Positions 9,208-17,808 of a stretch of DNA of 64,000 nt are shown piece by piece. Positions within the stretch are counted from its first letter, which is position 1; each line of letters begins with the position of its first letter. Origin of the DNA: Nitrobacter sp. NHB1 (GTDB taxonomy: Bacteria > Pseudomonadota > Alphaproteobacteria > Rhizobiales > Xanthobacteraceae); contig NZ_JBAMDA010000003.1 of NCBI RefSeq assembly GCF_036964665.1, positions 62,001 to 126,000 of the forward strand, written 5' to 3'. The translations under genes and the position numbers were made by a program. The notes beneath the pieces were generated by a model, which was given only the letters and a program-made list of their open reading frames with translations, did not search any database and had not been told where the DNA came from.

Positions 9208-10338
9208 GGAAGCTCTGAACAACTTGGCGACTATGGCACTCTTCGATCATTGATTCGGGGAGGCGCTCGGATGGCCCAGCTGAGTTTCGCGTCGCTCGAT
9301 TATGCGGCCAAGAAGAAGCGCACGAAGCGAGATGTGTTTTTGGCTGAGATGGCAGCCGTGGTGCCTTGGGTCGCGCTCGAAGCTTTGATCGAGCCGCATT
9401 ATCCCAAGGCGGGTCCGAGTGGCGGTCGGCGACCATTTCCACTGGCCGTGATGCTACGGATTTATTGCTTGCAGCAGTGGTACAACCTCTCTGACCCCGG
9501 CGCGGAAGAAGTCCTTTACGACATTTGCTCGATGCGCACGTTTGCGGGTCTGGAGCTCGGACGCGACACCATCCCCGATGAGACGACCATCTTGAACTTC
9601 CGGCATCTGCTGGAGCGTCACGAGTTGACGAAGGCGATATTCGTCGCGATTGCAGAGTTTCTGGAGACTCGCGGTGCTCTACTGCGTGGCGGCACCATCA
9701 TCGACGCGACGCTGATCGCGGCATCGCCATCGACGAAGAACAAGGCACAGAAGCGCGACCCCGAGATGCGCTCATCGAAGAAGGGCAACCAGTGGTACTT
9801 TGGCATGAAGGCCCACATCGGTGTCGATGCGACAAGCGGGCTCGTGCACACCGCGGGCGTGACCACAGGCAGTGTGCATGACGCCAAGGTCATGGACAAT
9901 CTGATCCGCGAGGATGACCGTGCGGTGTATGGCGACAAGGGATATGCCAACGACCGCAAACAACGACAGGCGGAAGCAGCGGGCGTTCTGTGGGCCGTGA
10001 AGGCGAAAGCGAAGCCCGGGCGCCCCCTGTCGATATCGCAACGCCGGCGCAATCGCCGCTTCGGAAAAATCCGCGCCAAGGTCGAGCACGTGTTCCGGGT
10101 GATGAAATGCCAGTTCGGCTTTCGCAAGGTTCGCTATCGCGGCATCGCCAAAAACGGCGCACAGGTCTTCGCGTTGCTCGCGCTCGCAAACCTATTCCTT
10201 GCCCGCAGAACCCTTGCGTCCGCTTGACAAAGTCGCCGGGCGAATGCCGCCCGCGGCAGGTGCAAACAAAGAACCCTTCACCGCCAACGCAAACCTGTTG
10301 CGACTGCTTCAGAAAACGTGACGTTGCTCAGAGGTTCC
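9208..10338. mobile_element. Complete IS5-family insertion sequence with 4-bp target duplication
   Basis: A 1131-bp element. The left end GGAAGCTCTGAACAACTT (9208-9225) pairs with the right end, whose reverse complement is GGAACCTCTGAGCAACGT (10321-10338), with 3 mismatches in 18. It is flanked by TTAG at 9204-9207 and 10339-10342. TTAG fits the YTAR target preference of the IS5 subgroup. It encodes one intact transposase and sits inside a conserved membrane-protein gene whose frame is restored on excision, so the insertion is recent. Confidence 0.92.
9271..10227 (+). CDS. IS5-family DDE transposase, intact
   Basis: A 318-residue transposase. The ATG at 9271 follows GGGGAGG and starts the usual MAQLSFASLDYAAKKKRTKR. 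The DDE residues are visible in GGTIIDATLIAA (first Asp), DRAVYGDKGYAN (second Asp) and KVEHVFRVMKCQFGFRKVRYRG (Glu with the Y-2-R-3-E type context). No frame break is present. A central fragment of a very similar gene lies at 6181-6380, showing repeated activity of this element in the region. Confidence 0.93.
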   Translation: MAQLSFASLDYAAKKKRTKRDVFLAEMAAVVPWVALEALIEPHYPKAGPSGGRRPFPLAVMLRIYCLQQWYNLSDPGAEEVLYDICSMRTFAGLELGRDTIPDETTILNFRHLLERHELTKAIFVAIAEFLETRGALLRGGTIIDATLIAASPSTKNKAQKRDPEMRSSKKGNQWYFGMKAHIGVDATSGLVHTAGVTTGSVHDAKVMDNLIREDDRAVYGDKGYANDRKQRQAEAAGVLWAVKAKAKPGRPLSISQRRRNRRFGKIRAKVEHVFRVMKCQFGFRKVRYRGIAKNGAQVFALLALANLFLARRTLASA

Positions 10339-10844
10339 TTAGGTATCCGTCGGCGAAATGCGCGGAAGCAAGGCATAATATAAGAATGGCGACTCCAATC
10401 CCAAGCGATCTGCGTCCAATGCGAAAGAATTCATTCAATTCATGCTGAATAACGACCGCACGGCTAGTGAAATAGCGGCTGAATGCCTCACCGATGTCTT
10501 GGAGTACGCTCGTTTTGAATTCGGTATCCGAGAGATAAATAATAATTCTGATCGGCTCGTTGCCGGGTAACTCCCGAGCCCAGCGCACGATATAATTTTC
10601 GACGTCCTGGTCGAGATCCTTTTCTCGAAATGGAAAGGGATCGAGTGTGTGAAAGAGCTGCGCAATCGCGCACCTCAATATAACTTTCCCGGATTTCTGA
10701 TGTCATGGCAACACCATATCGAACACTGTTGAAGTTCTTTCGTCCTCGTTCGAATCTGCTGAAATGCATTTGGCATGATGGCCACCGTCATGACTACGGT
10801 TGCCGCAGAAAATTTACTTTAAGCGTCCTCCGCTTGCCCTGCAC

Positions 10845-10858
10845 TTGATCTGCCGCAA
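10845..10858. promoter_or_regulatory. Candidate relaxed FixK box before DUF302 gene
   Basis: TTGATCTGCCGCAA fits TTG(A/C)-N6-(T/G)CAA but not the strict palindrome. Its centre is 62 bases before the ATG at 10914, the same spacing as the better sites. Confidence 0.5.
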
Positions 10859-10913
10859 GGAGCGCCAACGGAATGTCCTCATGCTGAGAGGCATCATTCC
10901 GAAGGAAACCACA

Positions 10914-11306
10914 ATGAAATACTACTTCAGTAAAACCTTGCCCGTCGGGTTTGACGAGGCCATACAGCAAACAACGGACGCCCTTAAGGACAACGGCTTC
11001 GGCATCATTACCGAGATCGATGTCAAAAAGACATTCAAGGAAAAACTCGGAGTCGAATTTCGCAACTACCGTATCCTTGGGGCGTGCAATCCCAAGCTGG
11101 CCTATGAGGCGCTTCAACTTGAGGACAAGGTCGGAACCATGTTGCCATGCAACGTCGTTGTTAACGAAATTGCTCAAGGTCGCACCGAAGTTGCGGCCAT
11201 CGATCCCGTCGCTTCCATGCAGGCAATCGATAATCCGCAACTTAGACAGTCGGCGGAACGTGTCCGGACTCTGCTGCAGAACGTGATCGAAAGCCTCAAA
11301 GGCTAG
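10914..11306 (+). CDS. DUF302 family protein (copy 1)
   Basis: A 130-residue soluble protein beginning MKYYFSKTLPVGFDEAIQQT, with the start set by AAGGAA at 10903. The DUF302 core is clear: GFGIITEIDVKKTFKEKLG, YRILGACNPKLAYEALQLE and the LPCNVVV strand followed by VAAIDPVASM. Structures of the family show a dimeric alpha/beta fold, and the function is unknown; the conserved Cys residues in GACNP and LPCN suggest metal or redox binding. A close paralogue is encoded at 45576-45962 behind an RND pump. The gene is preceded by a relaxed FixK-type site. Confidence 0.9.
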   Translation: MKYYFSKTLPVGFDEAIQQTTDALKDNGFGIITEIDVKKTFKEKLGVEFRNYRILGACNPKLAYEALQLEDKVGTMLPCNVVVNEIAQGRTEVAAIDPVASMQAIDNPQLRQSAERVRTLLQNVIESLKG

Positions 11307-11468
11307 TTTCTTCGATTAAGGTTTCTGTGAATGTTTGCGATGCGCCGACCATGACGAGCGGCGACACTGAGACGCCGCGAACGGCCCGGATCGATCCAAA
11401 CTGATCTGGCTGATTGTCGTCACGCCGCTGAGGCGATGTCCAATGACGGCGATTCATTGCGGCCGTTT

Positions 11469-11482
11469 TTGATTCTGATCAA
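11469..11482. promoter_or_regulatory. Candidate FixK/FNR box before BON gene
   Basis: TTGATTCTGATCAA matches the FNR/FixK consensus TTGAT-N4-ATCAA at every fixed position. Its centre is 68 bases upstream of the ATG at 11544. Confidence 0.75.
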
Positions 11483-11543
11483 TGTGCCGCACCGTGGACG
11501 AGCCAGGTTATTTGCCTTTGGACAAACCCCATGGAGAACGACC

Positions 11544-12191
11544 ATGATTGACTCTCAACTTCGTCAAGACATCATCGACGAATTCGAATTTGACCCAGCT
11601 TTCGATGGCGAGCATATTGGTGTCGCCGTCGATAAGAATGTCGTCAGCTTAACCGGCCACGTTACCAGCTATGCCCAGAAGGTCGCAGCCATCGCAGCTG
11701 CTCGGCGCGTCAAGGGTGTGCACGCGATCGCGGAGAACATCGAGGTCCGCTACCCGTTCCAGACCAAGACGGCGGATGACCAGATCGCCAAACGGGCGAT
11801 GGATATCCTGAAGTGGAATGTCACTGTTCCAGATACCGTCGACGTGCTCGTTCAAGACGGCTGGGTCACGCTAAGCGGCCACGTCAATTGGTACTATCAG
11901 AAAACAGCGGCGGAAGACGATGTTCGCAAACTTTCCGGCGTGCGCGGTGTAACGAACAGAATCACCATCAAGCCCCACGCTGAGGCATCGAACGTCAAAA
12001 CCAAGATCGAGTTGGCGCTCAAACGCCACGCGGAAATCGAAGCCAATGCTATTCGCGTTACGGTCGAGAATGGCAACAAGGTCATTCTAGACGGCAAGGT
12101 CGACAATTGGGATGAACGACGTGCCGCCGAAAACGCCGCTTGGTCAGCACCCGGTGTGGCCTTTGTCGAAGACCACCTAACGATCCGCTGA
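11544..12191 (+). CDS. Triple-BON domain protein
   Basis: A 215-residue protein with three BON repeats, at roughly 5-70, 80-145 and 150-215. Each has the pattern V-x-V-x-x-x-x-V-x-L-x-G-x-V: AVDKNVVSLTGHVTSYAQK, VLVQDGWVTLSGHVNWYYQK and VTVENGNKVILDGKVDNWDE. No signal peptide is seen, so it is probably cytoplasmic. The ATG at 11544 is preferred because GGAGAACG lies just before it and the family starts with MxDxxLRQDIIDE. Family members are osmotic- or stress-induced; the molecular role is not established. A perfect FixK/FNR palindrome and a downstream hairpin bracket it as a single transcription unit. Confidence 0.88.
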   Translation: MIDSQLRQDIIDEFEFDPAFDGEHIGVAVDKNVVSLTGHVTSYAQKVAAIAAARRVKGVHAIAENIEVRYPFQTKTADDQIAKRAMDILKWNVTVPDTVDVLVQDGWVTLSGHVNWYYQKTAAEDDVRKLSGVRGVTNRITIKPHAEASNVKTKIELALKRHAEIEANAIRVTVENGNKVILDGKVDNWDERRAAENAAWSAPGVAFVEDHLTIR

Positions 12192-12196
12192 TCGCC

Positions 12197-12231
12197 CAGC
12201 CTGCAGCATCTTTTGACGGTGCTGCAGGCTG
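12197..12231. terminator. Hairpin between convergent genes
   Basis: A 12-bp perfect stem, CAGCCTGCAGCA paired with TGCTGCAGGCTG, around an 11-base loop, 5 bases after the BON stop. No long T-run follows directly. The small minus-strand gene ends just beyond, so the hairpin may serve both directions. Confidence 0.6.
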
Positions 12232-12243
12232 ATCAAACACAAC

Positions 12244-12393
12244 TCATTTCTTTTTTAGAGAGGAGGGAGGCAGCTCTTTTGCCTCCTCCACCGCCAGCAA
12301 CCTTGAAATAATTTTACGCTTTTCTTCATCCGTCGTCTCCGCAAGCAGCTTGCGATAGAGAAGAATGTTTTCCTCGTGAACATAGCGTTGCAT
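12244..12393 (-). CDS. Small conserved-type hypothetical protein (49 aa)
   Basis: A 49-residue frame starting MQRYVHEENILLYRKLLAET and ending KELPPSSLKKK. AAGGGG lies 8 bases before the ATG, which supports translation. It is charged and predicted helical, with no membrane segment. I recall similar ~50-residue proteins in Bradyrhizobium genomes, but no function is known. It lies convergent to the BON gene and just upstream of the fixL region on the opposite strand. Confidence 0.6.
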   Translation of the reverse strand: MQRYVHEENILLYRKLLAETTDEEKRKIISRLLAVEEAKELPPSSLKKK

Positions 12394-12670
12394 CGAGAAT
12401 CCCCTTCACGCGGAAGTGGAAGCAATCCAGCGGCTTTGCCGGGAGACCGTCCCGGCCGGGACCAGTTACATGTGTGACATTTTATGGTGTTTTTTAGCCG
12501 GACAAAGCCCTATCCTTCGATTTCGGAGGTGGCCTGCTACCATAAGTAGCGTTCAAGACCTCCGATAGCCTCATTAGTGTACGAGGGGGCTCAATGCTTA
12601 TCGAGGTACAGTAGATTTATCACAGCAGATTTTTCAATGAAGTTTTCCTTGCCATGCCGGGAAGTGAACT
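12394..12670. other. Intergenic region upstream of fixL
   Basis: 277 bases without a gene. It holds an inverted repeat, GCCGGGA-5-TCCCGGC, at 12438-12456. No FixK-type palindrome is visible. It should contain the fixL promoter. Confidence 0.4.
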
Positions 12671-14206
12671 GTGACGAGTGACGATCCGCCATTCTTTGAA
12701 AGCCTATTCCGGGACGAGGATTTACAGCGCGGCCTCGACGAATCCGGAATTGGGGTATGGGATCTCGATCTGTCGACCCAGGAATTGATCTGGTCCAGCG
12801 CAACACGCAGGCTTTTTGGCGTCTCGCAGAATGACCCTGTCAACTATGATCTTTTCCTCTCCCTGCTCAAGCCGAAAGATCGTGAACGCACCGAATCGGC
12901 TATTCAGCGCTCCATCCAGACCGGGTGTAAGTTCGATATTCAGTTCCGGATCCGCGAGAGACCAGAAGGGAGTCACTGGGTTCGGGCACGAGGCGGCCTC
13001 GTCATCAACGAAGACGGAGTACCGCGCCGCCTGAGTGGCGTGATACTCGATATCGACGATCAGAAGTTGGTTGAGGAAGCGTTACTCGCGCGCGAAGATC
13101 ATCTGCGTTCGATTCTCCACACGATTCCCGATGCGATGATCGTTATTGACGGTCACGGCATTATGCAGCGCTTCAGCACGGCCGCCGAGCACTTGTTTGG
13201 CTACTCAGAACCCGAAGCCATTGGCCAAAACGTCAGTATTCTTATGCCTGAACCGGATAGCAGCCGCCACGACGGCTATTTGGCTCGCTATCAATCCACC
13301 GGCGAGCGGCACATCATCGGCATCGGACGGATTGTGACCGGAAAGCGTCGGGATGGGACCACCTTTCCAATGCACCTGTCCGTCGGTGAGATGCAGTCCG
13401 GTGGGAAACGGCATTTTACCGGGTTTGTTCGCGATCTCACGGAGCATCAGCAAACTCAGGCAAAACTTCAAGAGCTGCAATCCGAACTGGTTCACATGTC
13501 TCGCTTGAGTGCGATGGGCGAAATGGCATCGGCTCTCGCGCATGAATTGAACCAGCCCCTTGCCGCGATCAGCAACTACATGAAGGGATCGCGTCGTCTT
13601 CTGGCGGCCAGCGCCGCCCCCAACATCTCGAAGATCGAAACGGCGTTGGATCGCGCTGCGGACCAGGCCATCCGCGCCGGCCAGATCATTCGACGGTTGC
13701 GAGATTTCGTCTCCCGGCGGGAGTCCGAGAAGCGTGTCGAAAGCCTGGCGAAGCTGATGGAAGAAGCCGGGGCTCTCGGTCTCGCGGGCGCCCGCGAGCA
13801 AAACGTCATGCTGCGGCTTGAGCTAGATCCGGAATGCGACCGCATCCTGGTCGATCGCGTGCAGATTCAGCAGGTCCTGGTCAATCTCTTTCGAAATGCA
13901 TTGGAGGCAATGGCAGAATCGCCGAAACGGGAACTTGCCGTTTCCAGTGCGAAGGCTTCAGACGATATGATCGAATTGTCGATATCGGATACCGGCCATG
14001 GCTTCAGTGAGACCGCCGTTAAAAATCTGTTCGAGACTTTCTTCACCACGAAGGAAACCGGTATGGGCGTCGGGCTCTCGATCAGCCGGTCGATCGTGGA
14101 AGCCCACGGTGGCCGAATGTGGGCCGAAACGAACGATTTCGGCGGCGCCACCTTCCGACTGACCTTGCCAATTGCGCCGAATGAGGATTTGCCAGGTGCC
14201 GCATAG
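12671..14206 (+). CDS. fixL: FixL oxygen-sensing histidine kinase
   Basis: A 511-residue kinase with an N-terminal PAS domain (about 18-130), a heme PAS domain (about 140-255) and HisKA/HATPase domains. The heme PAS has [10 protein letters not shown], with the proximal ligand at H200, and [19 protein letters not shown], with H214 and R220. These are the Bradyrhizobium FixL positions. The phospho-acceptor is H291 in [18 protein letters not shown]1 and G2 boxes follow ([35 protein letters not shown]). FixL loses oxygen when it becomes scarce and then phosphorylates FixJ. No membrane segments are seen, again as in Bradyrhizobium. The GTG start at 12671 gives the family-typical length. fixJ overlaps its 3' end. 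Confidence 0.96.
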   Translation: MTSDDPPFFESLFRDEDLQRGLDESGIGVWDLDLSTQELIWSSATRRLFGVSQNDPVNYDLFLSLLKPKDRERTESAIQRSIQTGCKFDIQFRIRERPEGSHWVRARGGLVINEDGVPRRLSGVILDIDDQKLVEEALLAREDHLRSILHTIPDAMIVIDGHGIMQRFSTAAEHLFGYSEPEAIGQNVSILMPEPDSSRHDGYLARYQSTGERHIIGIGRIVTGKRRDGTTFPMHLSVGEMQSGGKRHFTGFVRDLTEHQQTQAKLQELQSELVHMSRLSAMGEMASALAHELNQPLAAISNYMKGSRRLLAASAAPNISKIETALDRAADQAIRAGQIIRRLRDFVSRRESEKRVESLAKLMEEAGALGLAGAREQNVMLRLELDPECDRILVDRVQIQQVLVNLFRNALEAMAESPKRELAVSSAKASDDMIELSISDTGHGFSETAVKNLFETFFTTKETGMGVGLSISRSIVEAHGGRMWAETNDFGGATFRLTLPIAPNEDLPGAA

Positions 14207-14810
14207 CGGAAATGTCTACGTTATCGACGACGATTCCGCGTTGCGGGACTCGCTCGATTTTCTCCTTGGCACGGTGGGCTTTGAAGTGACGGTGTTTGAA
14301 ACCGCCGCTGACTTCCTCGATGCCCATGCCGGTCTTGGTTTTGGCTGTGTCGTGTCGGACGTTCGCATGCCGGGTATCGATGGAATGGACCTGCTCCGTC
14401 GCCTTAAAGCCAGCACCTCGCCCCTGCCTGTCATCATCATGACCGGACACGGAGACATCGCCCTCGCGGTTGAAGCTATAAAGTTAGGGGCGCTCGATTT
14501 TGTCGAAAAGCCGTTTGAAGATGAACGGCTGATCGGAATGATCGAGGCCGCCCTCCAGAGCCATGATCATGTGAAAAGCGACGCCGTCTCGGCCGAGATC
14601 GCATCGAGGGTCGCGAGTCTCAGTCAACGCGAACGTCAGGTCATGGACGGCCTTGTTGCAGGATTATCCAACAAGCTGATCGCCCGCGAACACAATATCA
14701 GCCCCAGAACGATCGAGGTTTACCGGGCGAATGTCATGACCAAAATGCAGGCGCACAACCTGTCCGAATTGATCCGGCTCGCACTGCGCGCAGGCATTTT
14801 GAACGATTGA
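14196..14810 (+). CDS. fixJ: FixJ response regulator
   Basis: A 204-residue regulator with a receiver domain (phospho-acceptor D55 in [10 protein letters not shown], acidic DDD near the N-terminus, K in FVEKPFED) and a LuxR-type HTH domain ([36 protein letters not shown]). The GTG at 14196 is chosen because the protein then starts [12 protein letters not shown] like known FixJ; it overlaps the fixL stop by 11 bases. Phosphorylated FixJ activates fixK transcription under low oxygen. Confidence 0.95.
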   Translation: MPHSGNVYVIDDDSALRDSLDFLLGTVGFEVTVFETAADFLDAHAGLGFGCVVSDVRMPGIDGMDLLRRLKASTSPLPVIIMTGHGDIALAVEAIKLGALDFVEKPFEDERLIGMIEAALQSHDHVKSDAVSAEIASRVASLSQRERQVMDGLVAGLSNKLIAREHNISPRTIEVYRANVMTKMQAHNLSELIRLALRAGILND

Positions 14811-14879
14811 GCCAAATCAAGCCGTCGCATTCCCATAATCGTATCGTCAGCGATTAACCTTTCGGATTCGCGGCATCAG

Positions 14880-15272
14880 ATGACAGACCGAACAACCACA
14901 AAGCACAAGATCTGCGTTCTCGATGACGATCCTGACGTGCTTCAGTCGCTGCGGTTTCTTCTCGAAACCCACGGTTTCGAGGTTCGCACGTTTAGCGCCG
15001 CCGCGCCGCTGTTGACGTCCATTGACCTGGACGGTGTCGATTGCCTGGTGATCGATTACAAACTGCCCTGTATGAATGGACTGGATGTGGCGGCTCGTCT
15101 CCGTCAACGCAATGTCGTGGCGCCGATCATTCTCATTACCGGCTATCCCGACCAGCATATCGCGGAGAAGGCCGCGGCCGCCGGCATAGATTATATTTTG
15201 TTTAAGCCTCATCTGGAGAGCCTCGTGACGCGCGTTCGGGAGGCCATCTCTCGCCAATACCTGAGCCATTAG
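14880..15272 (+). CDS. Single-domain response regulator (FixJ-locus receiver)
   Basis: A 130-residue receiver with no output domain: DDDPDVLQSL at the acidic pocket, phospho-acceptor D59 in CLVIDYKLPCMNG, T in IILITGYPD and K in YILFKPHLES. A stand-alone receiver occupies the same place between fixJ and fixK2 in Bradyrhizobium, and this is likely the same gene. Its role there is unclear; phosphate sink or FixL modulator are possibilities. It lies 69 bases after fixJ. Confidence 0.88.
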   Translation: MTDRTTTKHKICVLDDDPDVLQSLRFLLETHGFEVRTFSAAAPLLTSIDLDGVDCLVIDYKLPCMNGLDVAARLRQRNVVAPIILITGYPDQHIAEKAAAAGIDYILFKPHLESLVTRVREAISRQYLSH

Positions 15273-15341
15273 AAACCCTTCGCTGGAACCAAATGGCCGT
15301 TCCCGGAGATCCGCGCAGCCTGGCTCACCTCCGGTAACCTA

Positions 15342-15361
15342 CTTAGGGTGCGGCCCCTAAG
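15342..15361. promoter_or_regulatory. Inverted repeat upstream of fixK
   Basis: CTTAGGG-N6-CCCTAAG, perfect 7-base arms, 70-89 bases before the fixK ATG. Since FixJ is known to activate fixK genes, this is a candidate FixJ-dependent or autoregulatory site. The assignment is an inference from position. Confidence 0.4.
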
Positions 15362-15430
15362 ATATCGGACGCAATACCCCTCGATGGTGAAGCATCTTAC
15401 AAACCGTCATCCCAACCAAGGAGATGGCGC

Positions 15431-16117
15431 ATGCTTACGCAGTCAGTCAGCACCCACGAAATGCCCCGCAACAGCAAGCTGCCCGTTGAAGTCGGAGACA
15501 AGTTCGGGCTTATCGTGGGCCGTGCCTGCCTCGTGGCAACAGAATTCAAATACAGCAAGGAAGAAGAGATCTACGGCGAGAACGAACCTGCCGAGTTTGT
15601 CTACCAGGTCGTCCGCGGCGCCGTTCGTAGCCACAAGTTGCTTTCAGACGGGCGGCGCCAGATTGGCGCATTTTACTTGCCGGGGGACGTGTTTGGGCTG
15701 GAGGCCAGTTCGAACCACAGGTTGACGGCAGAGGCTATTATCAACACAACCGTTCGCCTCGTAAAGCATAGCAGCTTGGAGCACGCGGCAGCAATCGACG
15801 TAGAGGTTACCCGCAGGCTCTGGAACATGACGGCTGGCGATCTTCAGCACGCCGAAAACCATATGCTATTGCTCGGGCGCAAGACCGCCATGGAGCGAGT
15901 CGCTGCCTTTCTGCTGGAAATGGACCACCGCCTTTCGGCTGCGGCGATGATGGCTCTACCCATGTGTCGACGTGATATCGGGGACTACCTCGGCCTTACG
16001 TTGGAAACAGTTTCGCGGGCCCTCTCCGAGCTTCATGATCGAGGCATCCTCGATTTTTCAGGAGCCCGCCAGATCGTCCTTCGGAATCGCCAGCATCTCC
16101 GCACCATGAGCGCCTGA
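15431..16117 (+). CDS. fixK2: FixK2-type CRP/FNR regulator
   Basis: A 228-residue CRP/FNR protein: cyclic-nucleotide-binding-like domain at about 30-150 and HTH at about 170-215 (CRRDIGDYLGLTLETVSRAL). It lacks the N-terminal cysteine cluster of FNR, so it does not sense oxygen directly. Cys179, just before the recognition helix in ALPMCRRDIGDYLGL, corresponds to the redox-sensitive cysteine of Bradyrhizobium FixK2. AAGGAG precedes the ATG. The gene order fixL-fixJ-receiver-fixK2 matches Bradyrhizobium. The protein should recognise TTG(A/C)-N6-(T/G)CAA, and such sites occur before at least six genes in this window. Confidence 0.92.
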   Translation: MLTQSVSTHEMPRNSKLPVEVGDKFGLIVGRACLVATEFKYSKEEEIYGENEPAEFVYQVVRGAVRSHKLLSDGRRQIGAFYLPGDVFGLEASSNHRLTAEAIINTTVRLVKHSSLEHAAAIDVEVTRRLWNMTAGDLQHAENHMLLLGRKTAMERVAAFLLEMDHRLSAAAMMALPMCRRDIGDYLGLTLETVSRALSELHDRGILDFSGARQIVLRNRQHLRTMSA

Positions 16118-16426
16118 GGGTCATCGTTCTCGATCGAACCTCTGACCTCACTGGTCTGATGTCGATCAATATAGCTGACCATTGGCTACGGTACGTATCG
16201 TCTATGATCGCCCCGACTTCATACAGATGTTCTCGCACCGGTCAGGATGTACTGACAGTACTCGACCCACAAACCGCCGACACAGCCCGGGCGCATAAAA
16301 TTGTGACTTACCCAGTGTGCAGGCAAATTCACGTCATCAATCGAACCGCCGGCATTTGGTAGATGCAATGAACAGCACGCTGCAGCCTCTGGGCCATCTA
16401 GGCTTACCCTTTCTGAAACTGTCAGA
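16118..16426. other. Intergenic region between convergent fixK2 and DUF4010 gene
   Basis: 309 bases in which I see no credible gene, transposon end or FixK-type site. Confidence 0.4.
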
Positions 16427-17668
16427 CTAGGCAGCTACAACGAGACCTCCGGCAAGCGCAATGGCGCTAATACCCCCGACCAGGATCCCGACTTTCTTGT
16501 TTCCGACCCAACTGGCCATAATGGTCTTGGAGACAGTGTTGATTGCGATTGCTATCATGATGGCACGAGCCGCTGTATTCACATCCACATCGCCTCCACC
16601 CATGCGAGCGATCGAGATCGTCACGGCATCGACATCCGCGATTCCGGAAAGCGCGGCCACAACGAGGATGCCGACCCCGCCGAACATTCGACGCACTAGT
16701 TCTGCGACCAGCATCACGACCGCGAGCAACACCGCCAGCTTGATCGCAGTTCCGACCTCAAGAGGATTCCTGATTTGAAGTTCAGGCGTTTCCTGCTCGA
16801 TGTTTCTAAACCACAAGATGGCGGCTCCGATGCCGAGCACCGCTGCCGCGGTTGAAAGCGCGGGTATAAGCGGCACAAAGAGCGCACCATTGAGCGCTAC
16901 TACAATCGCTCCCGCACGCAGCATCATGACGACACCGGCCACCAAAATACCTGCACTCAACAATCCCGACGATGACGGATGCTCGCGGGCCAGCTTCGCC
17001 AAAGCGAGCGTGGTCGCAGTGGACGATGCCAGCCCTCCCGCGACGGCCGCCATGAAGACCCCAAGCCGATTTCCGAATGCCTTCACTGCCACGTAACCAG
17101 CGAATGAAATTGTCGCGATCATAATGGCGAGAAGCCATATCTGATAAGGATTGATGGTCCTCCACGGATCGACCGGTCGATTCGGCAGTAAAGGCAACAG
17201 CAGAAACGACATCGCGAGCAAACTCAGTACGGCGCGAATTTCCTGCCAACTCAACGAGTCGATCCATCGATGCAACGGCTCTCGCAACGCCAGAAGGACC
17301 GTCATGCCGACGGCGCAGGCAATGGCAAGTTGCAGATCTCCGACGACAGCCATAGTCCCGAGCAGAAATGTCAGCATTCCCGCGACAACTGACGTCACGC
17401 TGGCATGGCCTTCGTTTCTGGCTTCAAGCCAATGAAAGGCCGCAAACGCCGCTGTATACCCTAGAAAGACCCATCCAATGACCGAAGCACCCGTTTGAAG
17501 TGCGATGAGGCCGGTTATGCCGCCCAACAGTCCGGACAGCGCAAACGTGCGAAAGCCCGCGGCTCGCCGATTGTCTTCTGCATCCCGCGTTTGCCAGCCG
17601 CGCTCCAGACCGACAAGGAGCCCAATGGCCAGCGACACCATAACGCGGCTCAGAACTTCATAATCCAT
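16427..17668 (-). CDS. MgtC/DUF4010 family inner-membrane protein
   Basis: A 413-residue polytopic protein. The N-terminal ~140 residues are MgtC-like (LAIGLLVGLERGWQTRDAED, AGFRTFALSGLLGGITGL, GMLTFLLGTMAVVGDLQLA); the rest is DUF4010, with GLASSTATTLALAKLARE and a conserved C-terminal ADVDAVTISIARMGGGDV. At least 11 hydrophobic helices are visible. The function of DUF4010 proteins is unknown; MgtC relatives modulate ATP synthase or magnesium stress in pathogens, which should not be transferred here. Divergent from the phosphorylase operon across 140 bases. Confidence 0.88.
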   Translation of the reverse strand: MDYEVLSRVMVSLAIGLLVGLERGWQTRDAEDNRRAAGFRTFALSGLLGGITGLIALQTGASVIGWVFLGYTAAFAAFHWLEARNEGHASVTSVVAGMLTFLLGTMAVVGDLQLAIACAVGMTVLLALREPLHRWIDSLSWQEIRAVLSLLAMSFLLLPLLPNRPVDPWRTINPYQIWLLAIMIATISFAGYVAVKAFGNRLGVFMAAVAGGLASSTATTLALAKLAREHPSSSGLLSAGILVAGVVMMLRAGAIVVALNGALFVPLIPALSTAAAVLGIGAAILWFRNIEQETPELQIRNPLEVGTAIKLAVLLAVVMLVAELVRRMFGGVGILVVAALSGIADVDAVTISIARMGGGDVDVNTAARAIMIAIAINTVSKTIMASWVGNKKVGILVGGISAIALAGGLVVAA

Positions 17669-17808
17669 GCCGTTCCACTTTCGCCCGAGATCGATCGCTA
17701 CAAAACATCAATATATCGACACTGCAGGTGACGAGCATGATTTGAGTCAATGAGAGTTCCGATGGGTGCGCTAGACTAACTCATCATGTCATTCCACGGG
17801 CCTTACAC

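Larger units (their letters stand above)
8992..10706 (-). pseudogene. Conserved membrane protein split by IS5
   Basis: The gene lies on the minus strand in two parts around IS5. The 5' part (10706-10339) carries AQLFHTLDPFPFREKDLDQD, YIVRWARELPGNEP and a membrane helix GVAILILCLASAHFAD. The 3' part (9207-8992) carries RESFLILGWVANWRPLEIFL followed by YDWWPIAQRRALYQRLAAAP, a pattern shared by a widespread uncharacterised membrane-protein family. Joining both parts with one TTAG copy gives an uninterrupted frame across the junction (GYL-TGAQ). A one-base shift near 10670 may also exist: MTSEIRESYIEVR is in one frame and AIAQLFHTLD in another. Function unknown. Confidence 0.8.
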
